Shown: in pieces, positions 4,588 through 12,280 of the stretch | Layout: each line of letters begins with the position of its first letter | How positions within the stretch are numbered: position 1 is the stretch's first letter | From: a virus | Reading direction: 5' to 3' (one strand) | Length of the DNA: 24,009 nt | IMG/VR virus record: IMGVR_UViG_3300012924_000027 | Location: 1-24,009 of that record | Notes under the pieces: generated by a model | Told to the model about the DNA's origin: nothing | Seen by the model: the letters and a program-made list of their open reading frames with translations, nothing else | Databases searched by the model: none | Made by a program: the position numbers and the translations under genes

Positions 4588-6686
4588 GGCAGCAACGTCC
4601 ACGCCCACGACGGGGCCGCGGAGTAGGTGAGGGTGATGGTGTGGCCGCCGGGGACGATGAACGTGCCGGCCTGGACGAGTTGATCGGTGGCGTCGATCTT
4701 CGTGTTGGCGGTCATGGTGCCGCCGGCCACGACGACGGCCGCGGTCCGGCGGTAGGTGTTGGTGAATGCGACCGTGGTGGCGGGGACGGTCGGGGCGGTC
4801 ATGGGGCCGGTTGGGCGGCGGTAGTTTTTGAAGTTGACGTTCAGGCCGCCGACGATGGTCGGGTCGGTGAGGTCGTAGGACGCCCACCCGATCTCGCCGT
4901 ACAGGGACGAGTTGTTGTCTTTCAGGTGCCCGGATCCGCCGGCTATCAGCTGTTCATTGTCGAACAGGCCGACGAAGATCGGGAATGAGCTGCTCGCCGA
5001 CCCGACGACTTCGATCCCGGTTTTGTAGTATTCCAGGCCGATGTACCGGATGCTCGCGCCGTGGATCGCGGCACCGGGGACGCCGATGAACACGCCGGTA
5101 TTGACGTACAGGAAGCCGAGCCGGTCGGCGTTGAAATGCTCGTTGATCGAGATGCCGTAGTAGAAGCCTTCACAGGTGAACGACTCGACCAGGGATATGT
5201 CGTTGTTGGAGTTCTTCGGCATCGCCAGACCGAGGCTGAGGGAGTTCGTCGGCGTGGTGGTCAGGTTGGGGGCGGTGGCGACGACGGGGATAAACGCTAT
5301 CGCTTTCGCTTCCCGGACCATTGCCGAGGCGCACTGCCGGAAGTCGAAACCGACGAACGACGGGTTCTGCGGGGCGGACACGGTGATGCCGTCGATGATG
5401 ACGAGGATGTTCGAGAACTTGTCATTCGAGCCGACACCGCCGTTGTAGTTGGGTCCCGGGCCGCCAATGATGGACGGGTCACCCCAGGTGCCGTCGGTGG
5501 TCTGCCCCGTCAGTGTGGTCAGGATCGTGGTGCCGTCGTGTTGCGGAACGGTCTGGTTCCAATGCGAGTACGCGGCGGAGGACAGGCCGTGCAGGACGAG
5601 GGTGACCTTGTGGACGGTCGAGATGACCAGCGGTAGCGGGATGATGGCGTTACCCAGCGACGCGGCGTCGCCCTTCGTCAACGGGCCGTTGCAGAAGTAC
5701 AGCTTCGACTGGAACCACACGTCAGCCCGGAACGTGCCGGCCGTCTGACAGTTCGTAACAGCAGTCGCCAGTGCGGCCTTGATGGCGGCGGTGTCGTCCG
5801 TGCCGTACACGGTCCGGGCACCGGAGACAGTCGTACCCGCTGTCGTGGCCAATGTGACGGTGGATGAGTTGGTGAATCCGGTGATCGTGGTTGTCAGCTG
5901 CGCGGCGGCCGCACCCGCCCCGGCGACGGTGATGGCCTTCCCGACGTCCCCGGATATGAATACTGCGGTGGCACTCGTGAACGTCGCGGTGGCGGTGGTA
6001 ATAGCACCGTCGTAGATGACCTTCGCATCCCCCTTCGCGCCGGAGTCCTCGACATACACCCGGGCGCCCTTGATCTGCGCCATGGACGCGAGCGTCGCCC
6101 CGGACAGGTTCGCCAGTGCCGTCGCCGGACTGGCGACGTCGGACAGGTTCGACGCGCGTTGGTTTGATGCCGCGATCGCTGCCGCCTGCGCCGCTGTGGC
6201 CGCACCGTTCGTATCGAACGCCCCGGTATTCGCTACTGCGGCGGTGCCGAGCCCGAGCGATGTCCGCGCCGTGGCTGCGTTGGTGAGGTCGACAAGGTTG
6301 CTGGCCTTCTGCAGCGCGCTGGCCGTGGCCGCATTGGCCTTCGTGGTCGCATCCGTGGCAGCAGCGGAGATCGCGGCCGACTGGGCGTTACCGGCCTTGG
6401 TGGTGGCGTCGGTCGCGGCTGCCGATATTGCTGCGGACTGCGCACCGCTCGCCTTCGTCGTCGCGTCCGTAGCCGCCGCGGACTGCGCCGCTGCTGCCGC
6501 CCCGGACGTGTCGAAGTCTCCGGCCGGATGATCGGCCGCCGTACCGAGCGCATTGATCGCAACGATGGCTTCGACGATCGCCTCGTCGCGGGCCAACAAT
6601 TCGGCCCCGGAAATCGCGACCGCAGTGGACGACGGATAGTCGGTGTAGTCGGTCCGGACAGGCGTGTACGGGGTGATGCTCGGCAT
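4584..6686 (-). CDS. Tail fibre with Ala-rich repeats and pectate-lyase-like beta-helix
   Basis: A 700-residue protein. The ATG at 6686 (MPSITPYTP) has AGGAG eight bases upstream; extensions to earlier starts are rejected. Residues 1-60 are a short N-terminal attachment segment. Residues 62-130 form an Ala-rich helical stalk with 19-residue repeats built on AQSAAISAAATDATTKA. Residues 128-200 hold phage-fibre repeats (KASNLVDLTNAATARTSLGL). From about 204 (QIKGARVYVEDSGAKGD) begins a pectate_lyase_3-like parallel beta-helix, with about 60 inserted residues (230-293, VFISGDVGKAITVAGAGA) before the GTDDTAAI motif. A C-terminal beta domain ends SAAPSWAWTLLP. From about 330 on it is a clear paralogue of the 670-residue fibre at 7883-9895. 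The expected role is host receptor binding, possibly with glycan cleavage. Confidence 0.8.
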   Translation of the reverse strand: MPSITPYTPVRTDYTDYPSSTAVAISGAELLARDEAIVEAIVAINALGTAADHPAGDFDTSGAAAAAQSAAATDATTKASGAQSAAISAAATDATTKAGNAQSAAISAAATDATTKANAATASALQKASNLVDLTNAATARTSLGLGTAAVANTGAFDTNGAATAAQAAAIAASNQRASNLSDVASPATALANLSGATLASMAQIKGARVYVEDSGAKGDAKVIYDGAITTATATFTSATAVFISGDVGKAITVAGAGAAAAQLTTTITGFTNSSTVTLATTAGTTVSGARTVYGTDDTAAIKAALATAVTNCQTAGTFRADVWFQSKLYFCNGPLTKGDAASLGNAIIPLPLVISTVHKVTLVLHGLSSAAYSHWNQTVPQHDGTTILTTLTGQTTDGTWGDPSIIGGPGPNYNGGVGSNDKFSNILVIIDGITVSAPQNPSFVGFDFRQCASAMVREAKAIAFIPVVATAPNLTTTPTNSLSLGLAMPKNSNNDISLVESFTCEGFYYGISINEHFNADRLGFLYVNTGVFIGVPGAAIHGASIRYIGLEYYKTGIEVVGSASSSFPIFVGLFDNEQLIAGGSGHLKDNNSSLYGEIGWASYDLTDPTIVGGLNVNFKNYRRPTGPMTAPTVPATTVAFTNTYRRTAAVVVAGGTMTANTKIDATDQLVQAGTFIVPGGHTITLTYSAAPSWAWTLLP
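6330..6488 (-). repeat. 57-bp coding repeats in the fibre stalk
   Basis: Two full 57-base units (6387-6443 and 6330-6386) encode AQSAAISAAATDATTKAGN and a near-identical copy. A shorter third unit (about 6444-6488) encodes AQSAAATDATTKASG. The DNA copies are diverged at third positions, so the repeat is old or selected at protein level. It forms the presumed coiled, Ala-rich stalk of the tail fibre. Confidence 0.75.
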
Positions 6687-6697
6687 GGGAGTTTCTC

Positions 6698-7855
6698 CTA
6701 CTGGGTGACTGCGTGGCCAGCATTGGGGCCGTCTGCCCAAACGTTCCCGGACCAGGTGGCACCAGACACGGGATAGGCGACCGGCCCGTAATAGCCGCCC
6801 TTGGCGGCGTACCGGGTCGTGAACTGGTTGTTCGTGAATGCCATGTTCGGTGGGTTCGGGATCCCGGAGTGGTCGCCGCCGCCCTCGTAGATGACGTATC
6901 CGCCGCCGCCGAGCAGGTTGTTATCGACGGTGTGGTTTCCCTGCGATCCGCCGTCCTCGTAGAACGCGACTGCGGAATTCTGCCCCAACTGGTTCAGCAG
7001 TGTGTTGTGTCGCACGATTAGCGGTTCCGGCCCGGCCGAGCCGGATAGGACGGCGTTGACGTGGTCGTTGCCTTGACTGGCGAGGTTGTGGACGTAGTTG
7101 TCCTGCACCAGGCCGGAGTTGGTTTGGATGCCGCAGGACGCATCGGCGATGTCGTTCGCAAGGATCTTCGTGCCGGTCGAGTCGAAGAAGATATCTTTGA
7201 TGCCGGCGGTGAGCCGGCCGGTATCGGTGCCGCCGCTGGGTTGCATCGCCGATATTTGGTTGTGTTCGATGGTGGCGTTCTTCGCATGCCGCAGTTCGAT
7301 ACCGAAGTTGTTCCCGCCGCCGCCGAGGAATTGCACAATATTGTTGGAGACGGTGACGTTCGCGCCGGTGATCTGCACCGTTTCCGACACCTGGTAGCCG
7401 GTGAACACGGCACCGTTACCGGAGATGATCACGTTGCCGTTGACGACTTTCCAGCCCGCGCCGGAGGTAATGTCTTCCGGTACCCGCTGGACCGGTTTCC
7501 CCGCTAGTACGCCGGTCGTGGATGCGTCGGGGTAATCACCGGATGGCGGCGTGGTTTCGGAGGCGCTCGGGCTGGTCGGCGGTGCCGTGGTTGGCGGGAT
7601 TGTCGTCGGCGGGACGGTGGTCGTAGCCGGCGGGGTCGTCGGTTCGGTTGTCGGCGCCGCCACGCACGCCAGCGGCGACACGACACCGGCCAGGATGGAG
7701 AAGCTGCAAGTCTGGTCGCCCTGCACGGATCCGCCGGTCTGCCCCGATGCGGTGAGGGACAGCGTCACGATGGCGCCGAGCGCTACGCCGGCAACACTGG
7801 ACGCGATCGTGATGGACCGTTTACGCCGGTCGAGTTTTTGGGCGTGCTTCGCCAT
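6698..7855 (-). CDS. Signal-anchored beta-helix protein
   Basis: A 385-residue protein with GAGGAG eight bases before its ATG. Residues 1-13 are basic (MAKHAQKLDRRKR), 14-36 are hydrophobic (ITIASSVAGVALGAIVTLSL), giving a signal peptide or signal anchor. Two cysteines follow in 49-64 (TCSFSIL, PLACVAAP), then a Thr/Pro-rich linker at about 66-105 (runs of TTPPA, TVPPTTIPP), and a parallel beta-helix to the end. The helix shows repeated Asn-rich turns: VTVSNNIVQF, ATIEHNQISA, LIVRHNTLLN, HTVDNNLLGG, MAFTNNQFTT. This is the carbohydrate-binding or lyase-like fold, without a recognisable catalytic set. A secreted or surface-anchored protein between two virion fibre genes is unusual. It could be a host-surface display protein, or a fibre-related protein with a hydrophobic N-terminus that is not exported. 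Confidence 0.75.
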   Translation of the reverse strand: MAKHAQKLDRRKRSITIASSVAGVALGAIVTLSLTASGQTGGSVQGDQTCSFSILAGVVSPLACVAAPTTEPTTPPATTTVPPTTIPPTTAPPTSPSASETTPPSGDYPDASTTGVLAGKPVQRVPEDITSGAGWKVVNGNVIISGNGAVFTGYQVSETVQITGANVTVSNNIVQFLGGGGNNFGIELRHAKNATIEHNQISAMQPSGGTDTGRLTAGIKDIFFDSTGTKILANDIADASCGIQTNSGLVQDNYVHNLASQGNDHVNAVLSGSAGPEPLIVRHNTLLNQLGQNSAVAFYEDGGSQGNHTVDNNLLGGGGYVIYEGGGDHSGIPNPPNMAFTNNQFTTRYAAKGGYYGPVAYPVSGATWSGNVWADGPNAGHAVTQ

Positions 7856-7882
7856 GGCAAGTCTCCTCGTGATGTGTGCGGG

Positions 7883-9895
7883 CTACACGCCCCGCGCGAT
7901 CCAGACCCACGTCGGGGCGGAGGAATAGTCGACCTCGATGGTGCGGTTGTTCGGTACCGTCACATGACCGGTCGCGATCGGCAGGGCCGCACCGTCGACC
8001 TTCAGTCCCGTCAATGTTCCGGTGATGTAGACGTCGCAGTCCCGGAAGTACGGGTTCCGCAGCGGCACGGTTGTGGCCGGTACTGACGGGGGTCCGACGA
8101 CGCCCTGTGCGATCTGGTAATTCTTGATCGACACATTCGTTGCACCCACGACCACGGGTGCAGTCAGCTGATAGTCGGACCAGCCGATTTCGCCATAGAT
8201 CGCCGAATGCGGGTCGTTGAAATGCCCGGCACCGCCGGACAGTTTCGACTCGAAATCGAACAGGCCAATGTTCACTGGGAACTGTGAGCTCGATGTGACG
8301 CCGCCGACTTCCCAACCGGTCTTGAAGAACTCGCATCCGATGTAGCGGATCGATGCGCCATGGATCGGGGCACCGGCGATGTTGGAGTACAGGGCCGTGT
8401 TGATATACAGGAACCCGATACGGCCGGCGTTGAAATGCTCGGTGAACGACAGGCCGTAGTACCAGCCCTCGATCGTGACGTTGTCCATCCAGGAAATGTC
8501 GTTGTTGCCGGTGTTCGGCATCCCGATGGCGAGACTGTTCGAGTTCGTCGGGATCGTCCCGAGCGTGTTCGGTGCCGTACCGATCACGGGAACGTTCGCG
8601 ATCAGGGCACAGTCCCGGAACATCGCTGACGCGATCTGCCGCGCATCGACACCCACGAACGACGGATTCACGGGAACGTTGAAGTCGATCCCGTCCACAA
8701 CCAGCAGCATGTTGTTGAACTTGTCCGTCGCCCCACCGCCCCCGTTATAAGACGGGCCGGGGCCGCCGATGATCGACGGATCACCATACGTACCGTCCGG
8801 GGTCAAACCGGTCAGCGTCGTTTTGATGACGGTGCCCGTGGTCTGCGGGACCGTCTGCAGCCAATGCGAATACGCCGCCGACACACCCGAACCCTTGAAC
8901 GCCAACGTCACCTTCGCCGCCGTCGACGCAATGATCGGCACAGGCAGGATCGCATTACCCAACGTCGCGCCACCGATCACGGGACTGCCGTTGACCAGGT
9001 ACGTCTTCGCCTGAAAATGCACCTCGGCGTAATTGCTGCCCGTCGACGACGCTGCCGCCACCGCCGCGTTGATAGCGTTCCGGATCGACGTCGTGTCATC
9101 GGTGGTGCCGTTCCCGACAGCGCCGTAATCCTCGACGTAAATCTTCGGGCCTTTGAGTTGCGCCACACCGGCCGTGACAGCCGCTGCTGCGCCGGCTGGG
9201 TCGAACGCGGAGGATGCCTGCGTCGCCGCAGACCCCAACCCGAGGTTCGTCCGCGCCGTGCCAGCGTTCGCCAGGTCCGACAGGTTGCTGGCCTTCAGCA
9301 GCACATCGGAGGTGGCTGGTGAGCCGATATCCGACGGCCCTAGGGTGATCGTCGGACCCGAATGGCCGTTGACGGATACGACCGAACCCGACGCGTTACC
9401 GGGCGTCCACTTCTGCGTGGTCGAATTCCAGGCCGGGACTTGACCGTTCGTCGCCGGGGTCGTGTTGTCGAAATCGGCGAGTTGCGTCAACGCGATCGGG
9501 TTGAGCGTGTTCGGGGGTATCCCGTCGGGCTGGATCAGGGCCGCCAATTTCAGCGTGCCCTGGTCGTGGACGACGACGCATTTCTCGGTGTAGTCGAGCG
9601 GCTGCGGCGTCGAAGCATTGTCCATGCCGGTGATGTGGACGTCGTAATACCAGTCGATCGGTGTCTCGTCGGGGTCGTCCGTGGGGATCAGGTTGACCGT
9701 GAACACGCCCGTCGTGGAGTTTGTAGTGCACGTCGGGACGCTGGTCGTCTTGTAGAAGATCGACCCGTCCGTCGGATCGGCGACACGGTTGATCGACGGC
9801 GTGAATTTCATCAGCGCCGATTTCAGCGGGACATCGTTCCAGTCGAGCAGCGTCCCGGAAACGGCCGCCGCGGGGAGGTTACCGGGATATGCCAT
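7883..9895 (-). CDS. Tail fibre with N-terminal beta domain and beta-helix, paralogue of 4584-6686
   Basis: A 670-residue protein; the ATG at 9895 has AGGA seven bases upstream. Residues 1-120 form a carboxypeptidase-regulatory-like beta domain (VSGTLLDWNDVPLKSALMKF, TTGVFTVNLIP, DWYYDVHITG). Residues 128-200 link through ALTQLADFDNTTP and VVSVNGHSGPTITLGPSDIG, a common phage-fibre motif. Residues 201-225 carry the KASNLSDLANAGTARTNLGL repeat. A pectate_lyase_3-like beta-helix starts near 247 (LKGPKIYVEDYGAVGNGTTD) and runs to about 600. The C-terminal part matches the 700-residue fibre closely (for example GDPSIIGGPGP, IHGASIRYIG, GEIGW). It lacks that paralogue's Ala-rich stalk and inserted segment. 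Likely receptor-binding tail fibre. Confidence 0.85.
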   Translation of the reverse strand: MAYPGNLPAAAVSGTLLDWNDVPLKSALMKFTPSINRVADPTDGSIFYKTTSVPTCTTNSTTGVFTVNLIPTDDPDETPIDWYYDVHITGMDNASTPQPLDYTEKCVVVHDQGTLKLAALIQPDGIPPNTLNPIALTQLADFDNTTPATNGQVPAWNSTTQKWTPGNASGSVVSVNGHSGPTITLGPSDIGSPATSDVLLKASNLSDLANAGTARTNLGLGSAATQASSAFDPAGAAAAVTAGVAQLKGPKIYVEDYGAVGNGTTDDTTSIRNAINAAVAAASSTGSNYAEVHFQAKTYLVNGSPVIGGATLGNAILPVPIIASTAAKVTLAFKGSGVSAAYSHWLQTVPQTTGTVIKTTLTGLTPDGTYGDPSIIGGPGPSYNGGGGATDKFNNMLLVVDGIDFNVPVNPSFVGVDARQIASAMFRDCALIANVPVIGTAPNTLGTIPTNSNSLAIGMPNTGNNDISWMDNVTIEGWYYGLSFTEHFNAGRIGFLYINTALYSNIAGAPIHGASIRYIGCEFFKTGWEVGGVTSSSQFPVNIGLFDFESKLSGGAGHFNDPHSAIYGEIGWSDYQLTAPVVVGATNVSIKNYQIAQGVVGPPSVPATTVPLRNPYFRDCDVYITGTLTGLKVDGAALPIATGHVTVPNNRTIEVDYSSAPTWVWIARGV

Positions 9896-9904
9896 GTCTG
9901 GGTC

Positions 9905-10234
9905 CTATGCAGCCGGAGGAACGACGGGGGCGTTCGGGTCGAGCGGACCGTCGGGGATGTCGTCGGAATCGACCGTGCCGGCATTCGCCTGCCCGGCCCC
10001 GCCGGTCGCCAGCGCGGCAGCCTTCGCTACGGGAGTGACGTATTGGCGGGCGATGAACGCGATTGCATAGGCGGCAGCGGATGCGAGGCCGGCGAGCTTC
10101 TGCTGGTGAACGGTCGGGTCCCAGCCGGTGTAGACGTAGGTAAAGAACCAGATCGCGACGGCCTGAATGGTGCCGGCGATGTGCACGACCGGCTCATTCG
10201 CGATCTTCCGTAGGAGCGCGCGGAGGGCGTTCAC
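9905..10234 (-). CDS. Holin (r1t-like, two membrane helices)
   Basis: A 109-residue protein whose GTG start overlaps the lysin stop (GTGA). It has two hydrophobic helices, about 18-36 (HIAGTIQAVAIWFFTYVY) and about 46-63 (KLAGLASAAAYAIAFIA). The sequence RQYVTPV right after the second helix is typical of r1t-type phage holins. The C-terminal tail is Asp/Pro-rich and hydrophilic (DSDDIPDGPLDPNAP). Position directly after the muramidase gene fits a lysis pair: the holin opens the membrane so the lysin reaches peptidoglycan. Nothing indicates an antiholin start. Confidence 0.8.
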   Translation of the reverse strand: MNALRALLRKIANEPVVHIAGTIQAVAIWFFTYVYTGWDPTVHQQKLAGLASAAAYAIAFIARQYVTPVAKAAALATGGAGQANAGTVDSDDIPDGPLDPNAPVVPPAA

Positions 10235-11088
10235 TTGGCCAGCGCCTTCAGGCGATTGAAATCGGCATCGGACAACATGACCAGCGGAATGCCGGCGTGC
10301 TTCAACGCCGACGCTGACTCGCCGTCGGCGATGATGGTGACACCTGCCCCGGAAACGAGCAGGTACACACCTTTCGTTGTGGGCTTAGCTACAAACATGT
10401 CGGGGATCTCCTCGTGGGTGGGGGGTTTGGAGCTCGGCGGTGTCGGGGCGCCGTAGGTGAGGTCGGCGAGGGTCTGGGCGCCGACGAGTACGTCCTGGTC
10501 GCAATAGCCAGAAACGCCGGGTACGTGGCCGGTTTCGGTGTATTGCCAGACCGCGGCCTTCGTCCACGGCGCCGGGATCTCGCCCATCGACGGCGCATAC
10601 CGGGAGAGGTAGAGCCGCGATTTCGCACACGTCGTGCAATTCCCGGCGGCCGGTCCGACCTGCGGATTCCACCACCAGGCGCCGGTGTAGATATCGAGGC
10701 GGTATCCGGCCGCCTGCACGACGTCGCGGAAGGTGTGGATCCAGGAATGGATCTGCGACGGCGACCTGCCTCCGGCGCCATCGGGCCCGTAGGGTGAGCC
10801 GTTGTGTTCGATATCCAGGATCGGCTGGAGCATGCCCGGGACCTGGTTCAGATGAGCGAGGAAGCCATTCGCGGACGCGCGGGCATCCAGGTTTGGGTGT
10901 GCCCAGAAATAGCCGCCCACTGGGATGCCGAGCGCGAGCGCGCTGGCCCGGTTTCGCATCCAGGTTGCGTCGGGATATTGGGTGCCTTCGATGACCTTGC
11001 CGTAGGCGAATCGGTTACCCGCAGCCTTCGCTGCCTGCCAGTTGATCTGGCCCTGATAATGCGAAAAATCAAAGCCTTTGACTGTCAT
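10231..11088 (-). CDS. GH25 muramidase endolysin
   Basis: A 285-residue peptidoglycan hydrolase of the GH25 lysozyme family, which cleaves the MurNAc-GlcNAc beta-1,4 bond. The catalytic domain covers about residues 1-210: GFDFSHYQGQINW at the start (D7), the DxE motif PILDIEH (D92, E94, presumed catalytic pair), DIYTGAWWW, LYLSRYA and WQYTETGHV, with a closing CDQDV aspartate (D199). A Pro-rich linker (APTPPSSKPPTHEE) leads to a small C-terminal domain at about 230-285 (MFVAKPTTKGVYLLVSG, LVMLSDADFNRL), probably for wall binding or multimerisation; its family is not certain. The ATG at 11088 is chosen because it overlaps the stop of a 15-codon ORF with a good ribosome-binding site. A TTG at 11118 is possible but poorly placed. 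It is coupled to the holin by GTGA. Confidence 0.9.
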   Translation of the reverse strand: MTVKGFDFSHYQGQINWQAAKAAGNRFAYGKVIEGTQYPDATWMRNRASALALGIPVGGYFWAHPNLDARASANGFLAHLNQVPGMLQPILDIEHNGSPYGPDGAGGRSPSQIHSWIHTFRDVVQAAGYRLDIYTGAWWWNPQVGPAAGNCTTCAKSRLYLSRYAPSMGEIPAPWTKAAVWQYTETGHVPGVSGYCDQDVLVGAQTLADLTYGAPTPPSSKPPTHEEIPDMFVAKPTTKGVYLLVSGAGVTIIADGESASALKHAGIPLVMLSDADFNRLKALAK

Positions 11089-11132
11089 CGCGGCACATCC
11101 GGGGCGCGCGCGACCCAATGCGGTGCGGTCAT
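11085..11132 (-). CDS. 15-codon leader ORF before the lysin
   Basis: GAGGAG lies seven bases before an ATG that opens a 15-codon frame (MTAPHWVARAPDVPR) whose TGA overlaps the lysin ATG as ATGA. It is the only good ribosome-binding site for this junction; the lysin ATG itself has none nearby. The likely role is translational coupling, with the lysin translated by re-initiation. The peptide has no recognisable function. Confidence 0.5.
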   Translation of the reverse strand: MTAPHWVARAPDVPR

Positions 11133-11148
11133 GGGTGATCTCCTCGTG

Positions 11149-12039
11149 TTAGGGCGTAGCGGTATCGCTGGGCCCTGCAGGTGTTTCACTGGTGCACGAA
11201 TACGTCGGGGCGTCGACGGTGCCGCCGGAACGAGTGCAGACATGCACGACGCCGGTATCCGGATCCGTCCACGACCAGCTGGCGATAGGTGGTCCGGTTG
11301 CGCCGGTCTCACCCTGCGCGCCGGTCTCTCCCGGCGGACCACTCGCGCCGGACGGTCCGGATGGGCCCGTGCTGCCCGCTGGTCCGGCGGCGGGCGGGTT
11401 CGCGATCAGATACGCCGCGACCGCGCCAGGAAGGTATTGCTGCACCGCGGTGGCGATCTGCGCATCGGTCGGCGCTGGCCCCTGCACGCCTGTTGCGCCG
11501 GACGGTCCGGGGCTGCCCTCGACGCCCGGCGAGCCCGGCACTCCTGACGGCACTGTGCCGCCGGCCTTCCCCGCTGGTGCGGGATGGGTGCGCAGATACC
11601 GGGCCACATACGAGGCGGCGTCAGCGGTGATCTGGGCGGCCGACACGGGCGGCCTGACGGGGTGCGCATGGAAGTATCGACCAACCGCGGTCTGGACCTG
11701 CGCATCTGTCGGTCCCGGACCCTGCTGACCGGTCGCACCCGACGGACCCGCAACCGTGTATGTCGGCGCCGGTGTCGTCGGGGCTACCCGTGTCGGGACT
11801 GCGGTCGCGTTGCCCTTCGAGATCTCGGCGGCTGGCGGCCCCACCGTGGACAGGTGGTTCGCCTTCAGCTTCGCCTGATTCTGCGCATTCGCGATCGTCT
11901 GCTGCTGCAGGCGGTACGGCAGCGGATCGTTCCGGCCCAGATACTGGAATACCAGCAGAATCAGGGCCACCGTGAACGGTACGAACAGCAGCCACAGACC
12001 GTGATGCACATGCTTCGGCAGGACGGGGCTACGAGCCAT
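11149..12039 (-). CDS. Membrane-anchored collagen-like protein
   Basis: A 296-residue protein. Residues 1-13 are basic, 14-34 form one transmembrane helix (GLWLLFVPFTVALILLVFQY), and 38-62 form a Gln/Asn-rich helix. Three Gly-X-Y collagen-like tracts follow: about 98-108, 165-187 (GVPGSPGVEGSPGPSGATG) and 219-251 (GPAGSTGPSGPSGASGPPGE and on). Between them lie repeated helical elements (PTDAQVQTAVGRYF, AAQITADAASYVARYL, PTDAQIATAVQQYL). The C-terminus is short and beta-like with two cysteines (VHVCTRSGG, TYSCTS). Collagen-like tracts in phages usually make trimeric fibre shafts; an N-terminal membrane helix is unusual for a virion fibre. It starts inside the end of a small membrane-protein gene (11-base overlap) and precedes the lysin, so it could act at the envelope or be a lysis accessory. 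No named family is assigned. Confidence 0.75.
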   Translation of the reverse strand: MARSPVLPKHVHHGLWLLFVPFTVALILLVFQYLGRNDPLPYRLQQQTIANAQNQAKLKANHLSTVGPPAAEISKGNATAVPTRVAPTTPAPTYTVAGPSGATGQQGPGPTDAQVQTAVGRYFHAHPVRPPVSAAQITADAASYVARYLRTHPAPAGKAGGTVPSGVPGSPGVEGSPGPSGATGVQGPAPTDAQIATAVQQYLPGAVAAYLIANPPAAGPAGSTGPSGPSGASGPPGETGAQGETGATGPPIASWSWTDPDTGVVHVCTRSGGTVDAPTYSCTSETPAGPSDTATP

Positions 12040-12280
12040 GGCAATGCCGTTCCTGCTCGAGCTCTTTCAACGCAGCCGCGTAACGACGCCCGGCAGCGGT
12101 GGTGCGCGGATAGTCGACCTTCTCTAGGAACCGGCACCACGACTCGTCGACCTTGCGCTGATTCGAGGTGACACGGCTGTTGGTGTGCTGCCATTCGACG
12201 GCGAGGAAGCCGCCCGATACGAGCACGGCGACCATGCCGATGGCTGCCGCCGATGGTGAGATCTTCCGGTAGAGACTCAT
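12029..12280 (-). CDS. Small single-helix membrane protein
   Basis: An 83-residue protein, ATG overlapping the upstream stop (ATGA). A short basic start (MSLYRKIS) leads into one hydrophobic segment at about 9-28 (PSAAAIGMVAVLVSGGFLAV), followed by a charged helical domain with two Cys (SWCRFLEKVDY and ERHCHGS). The N-in, C-out arrangement after a single helix resembles spanin-like or holin-accessory proteins, but actinobacterial hosts have no classical outer membrane, so a spanin label is not justified. Its place beside the collagen-like gene and lysin suggests a lysis or envelope role. Function unknown. Confidence 0.65.
   Translation of the reverse strand: MSLYRKISPSAAAIGMVAVLVSGGFLAVEWQHTNSRVTSNQRKVDESWCRFLEKVDYPRTTAAGRRYAAALKELEQERHCHGS

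Noticed and set aside
5061-5636. 191-codon plus-strand frame opposite the 700-residue fibre
   Set aside because: Low-complexity Gly/Arg/Val product, antisense to a clear beta-helix fibre gene with a good start.
12029-12280. Spanin for the small single-helix protein
   Set aside because: Spanins serve outer-membrane hosts; this window looks actinobacterial and there is no lipobox partner.
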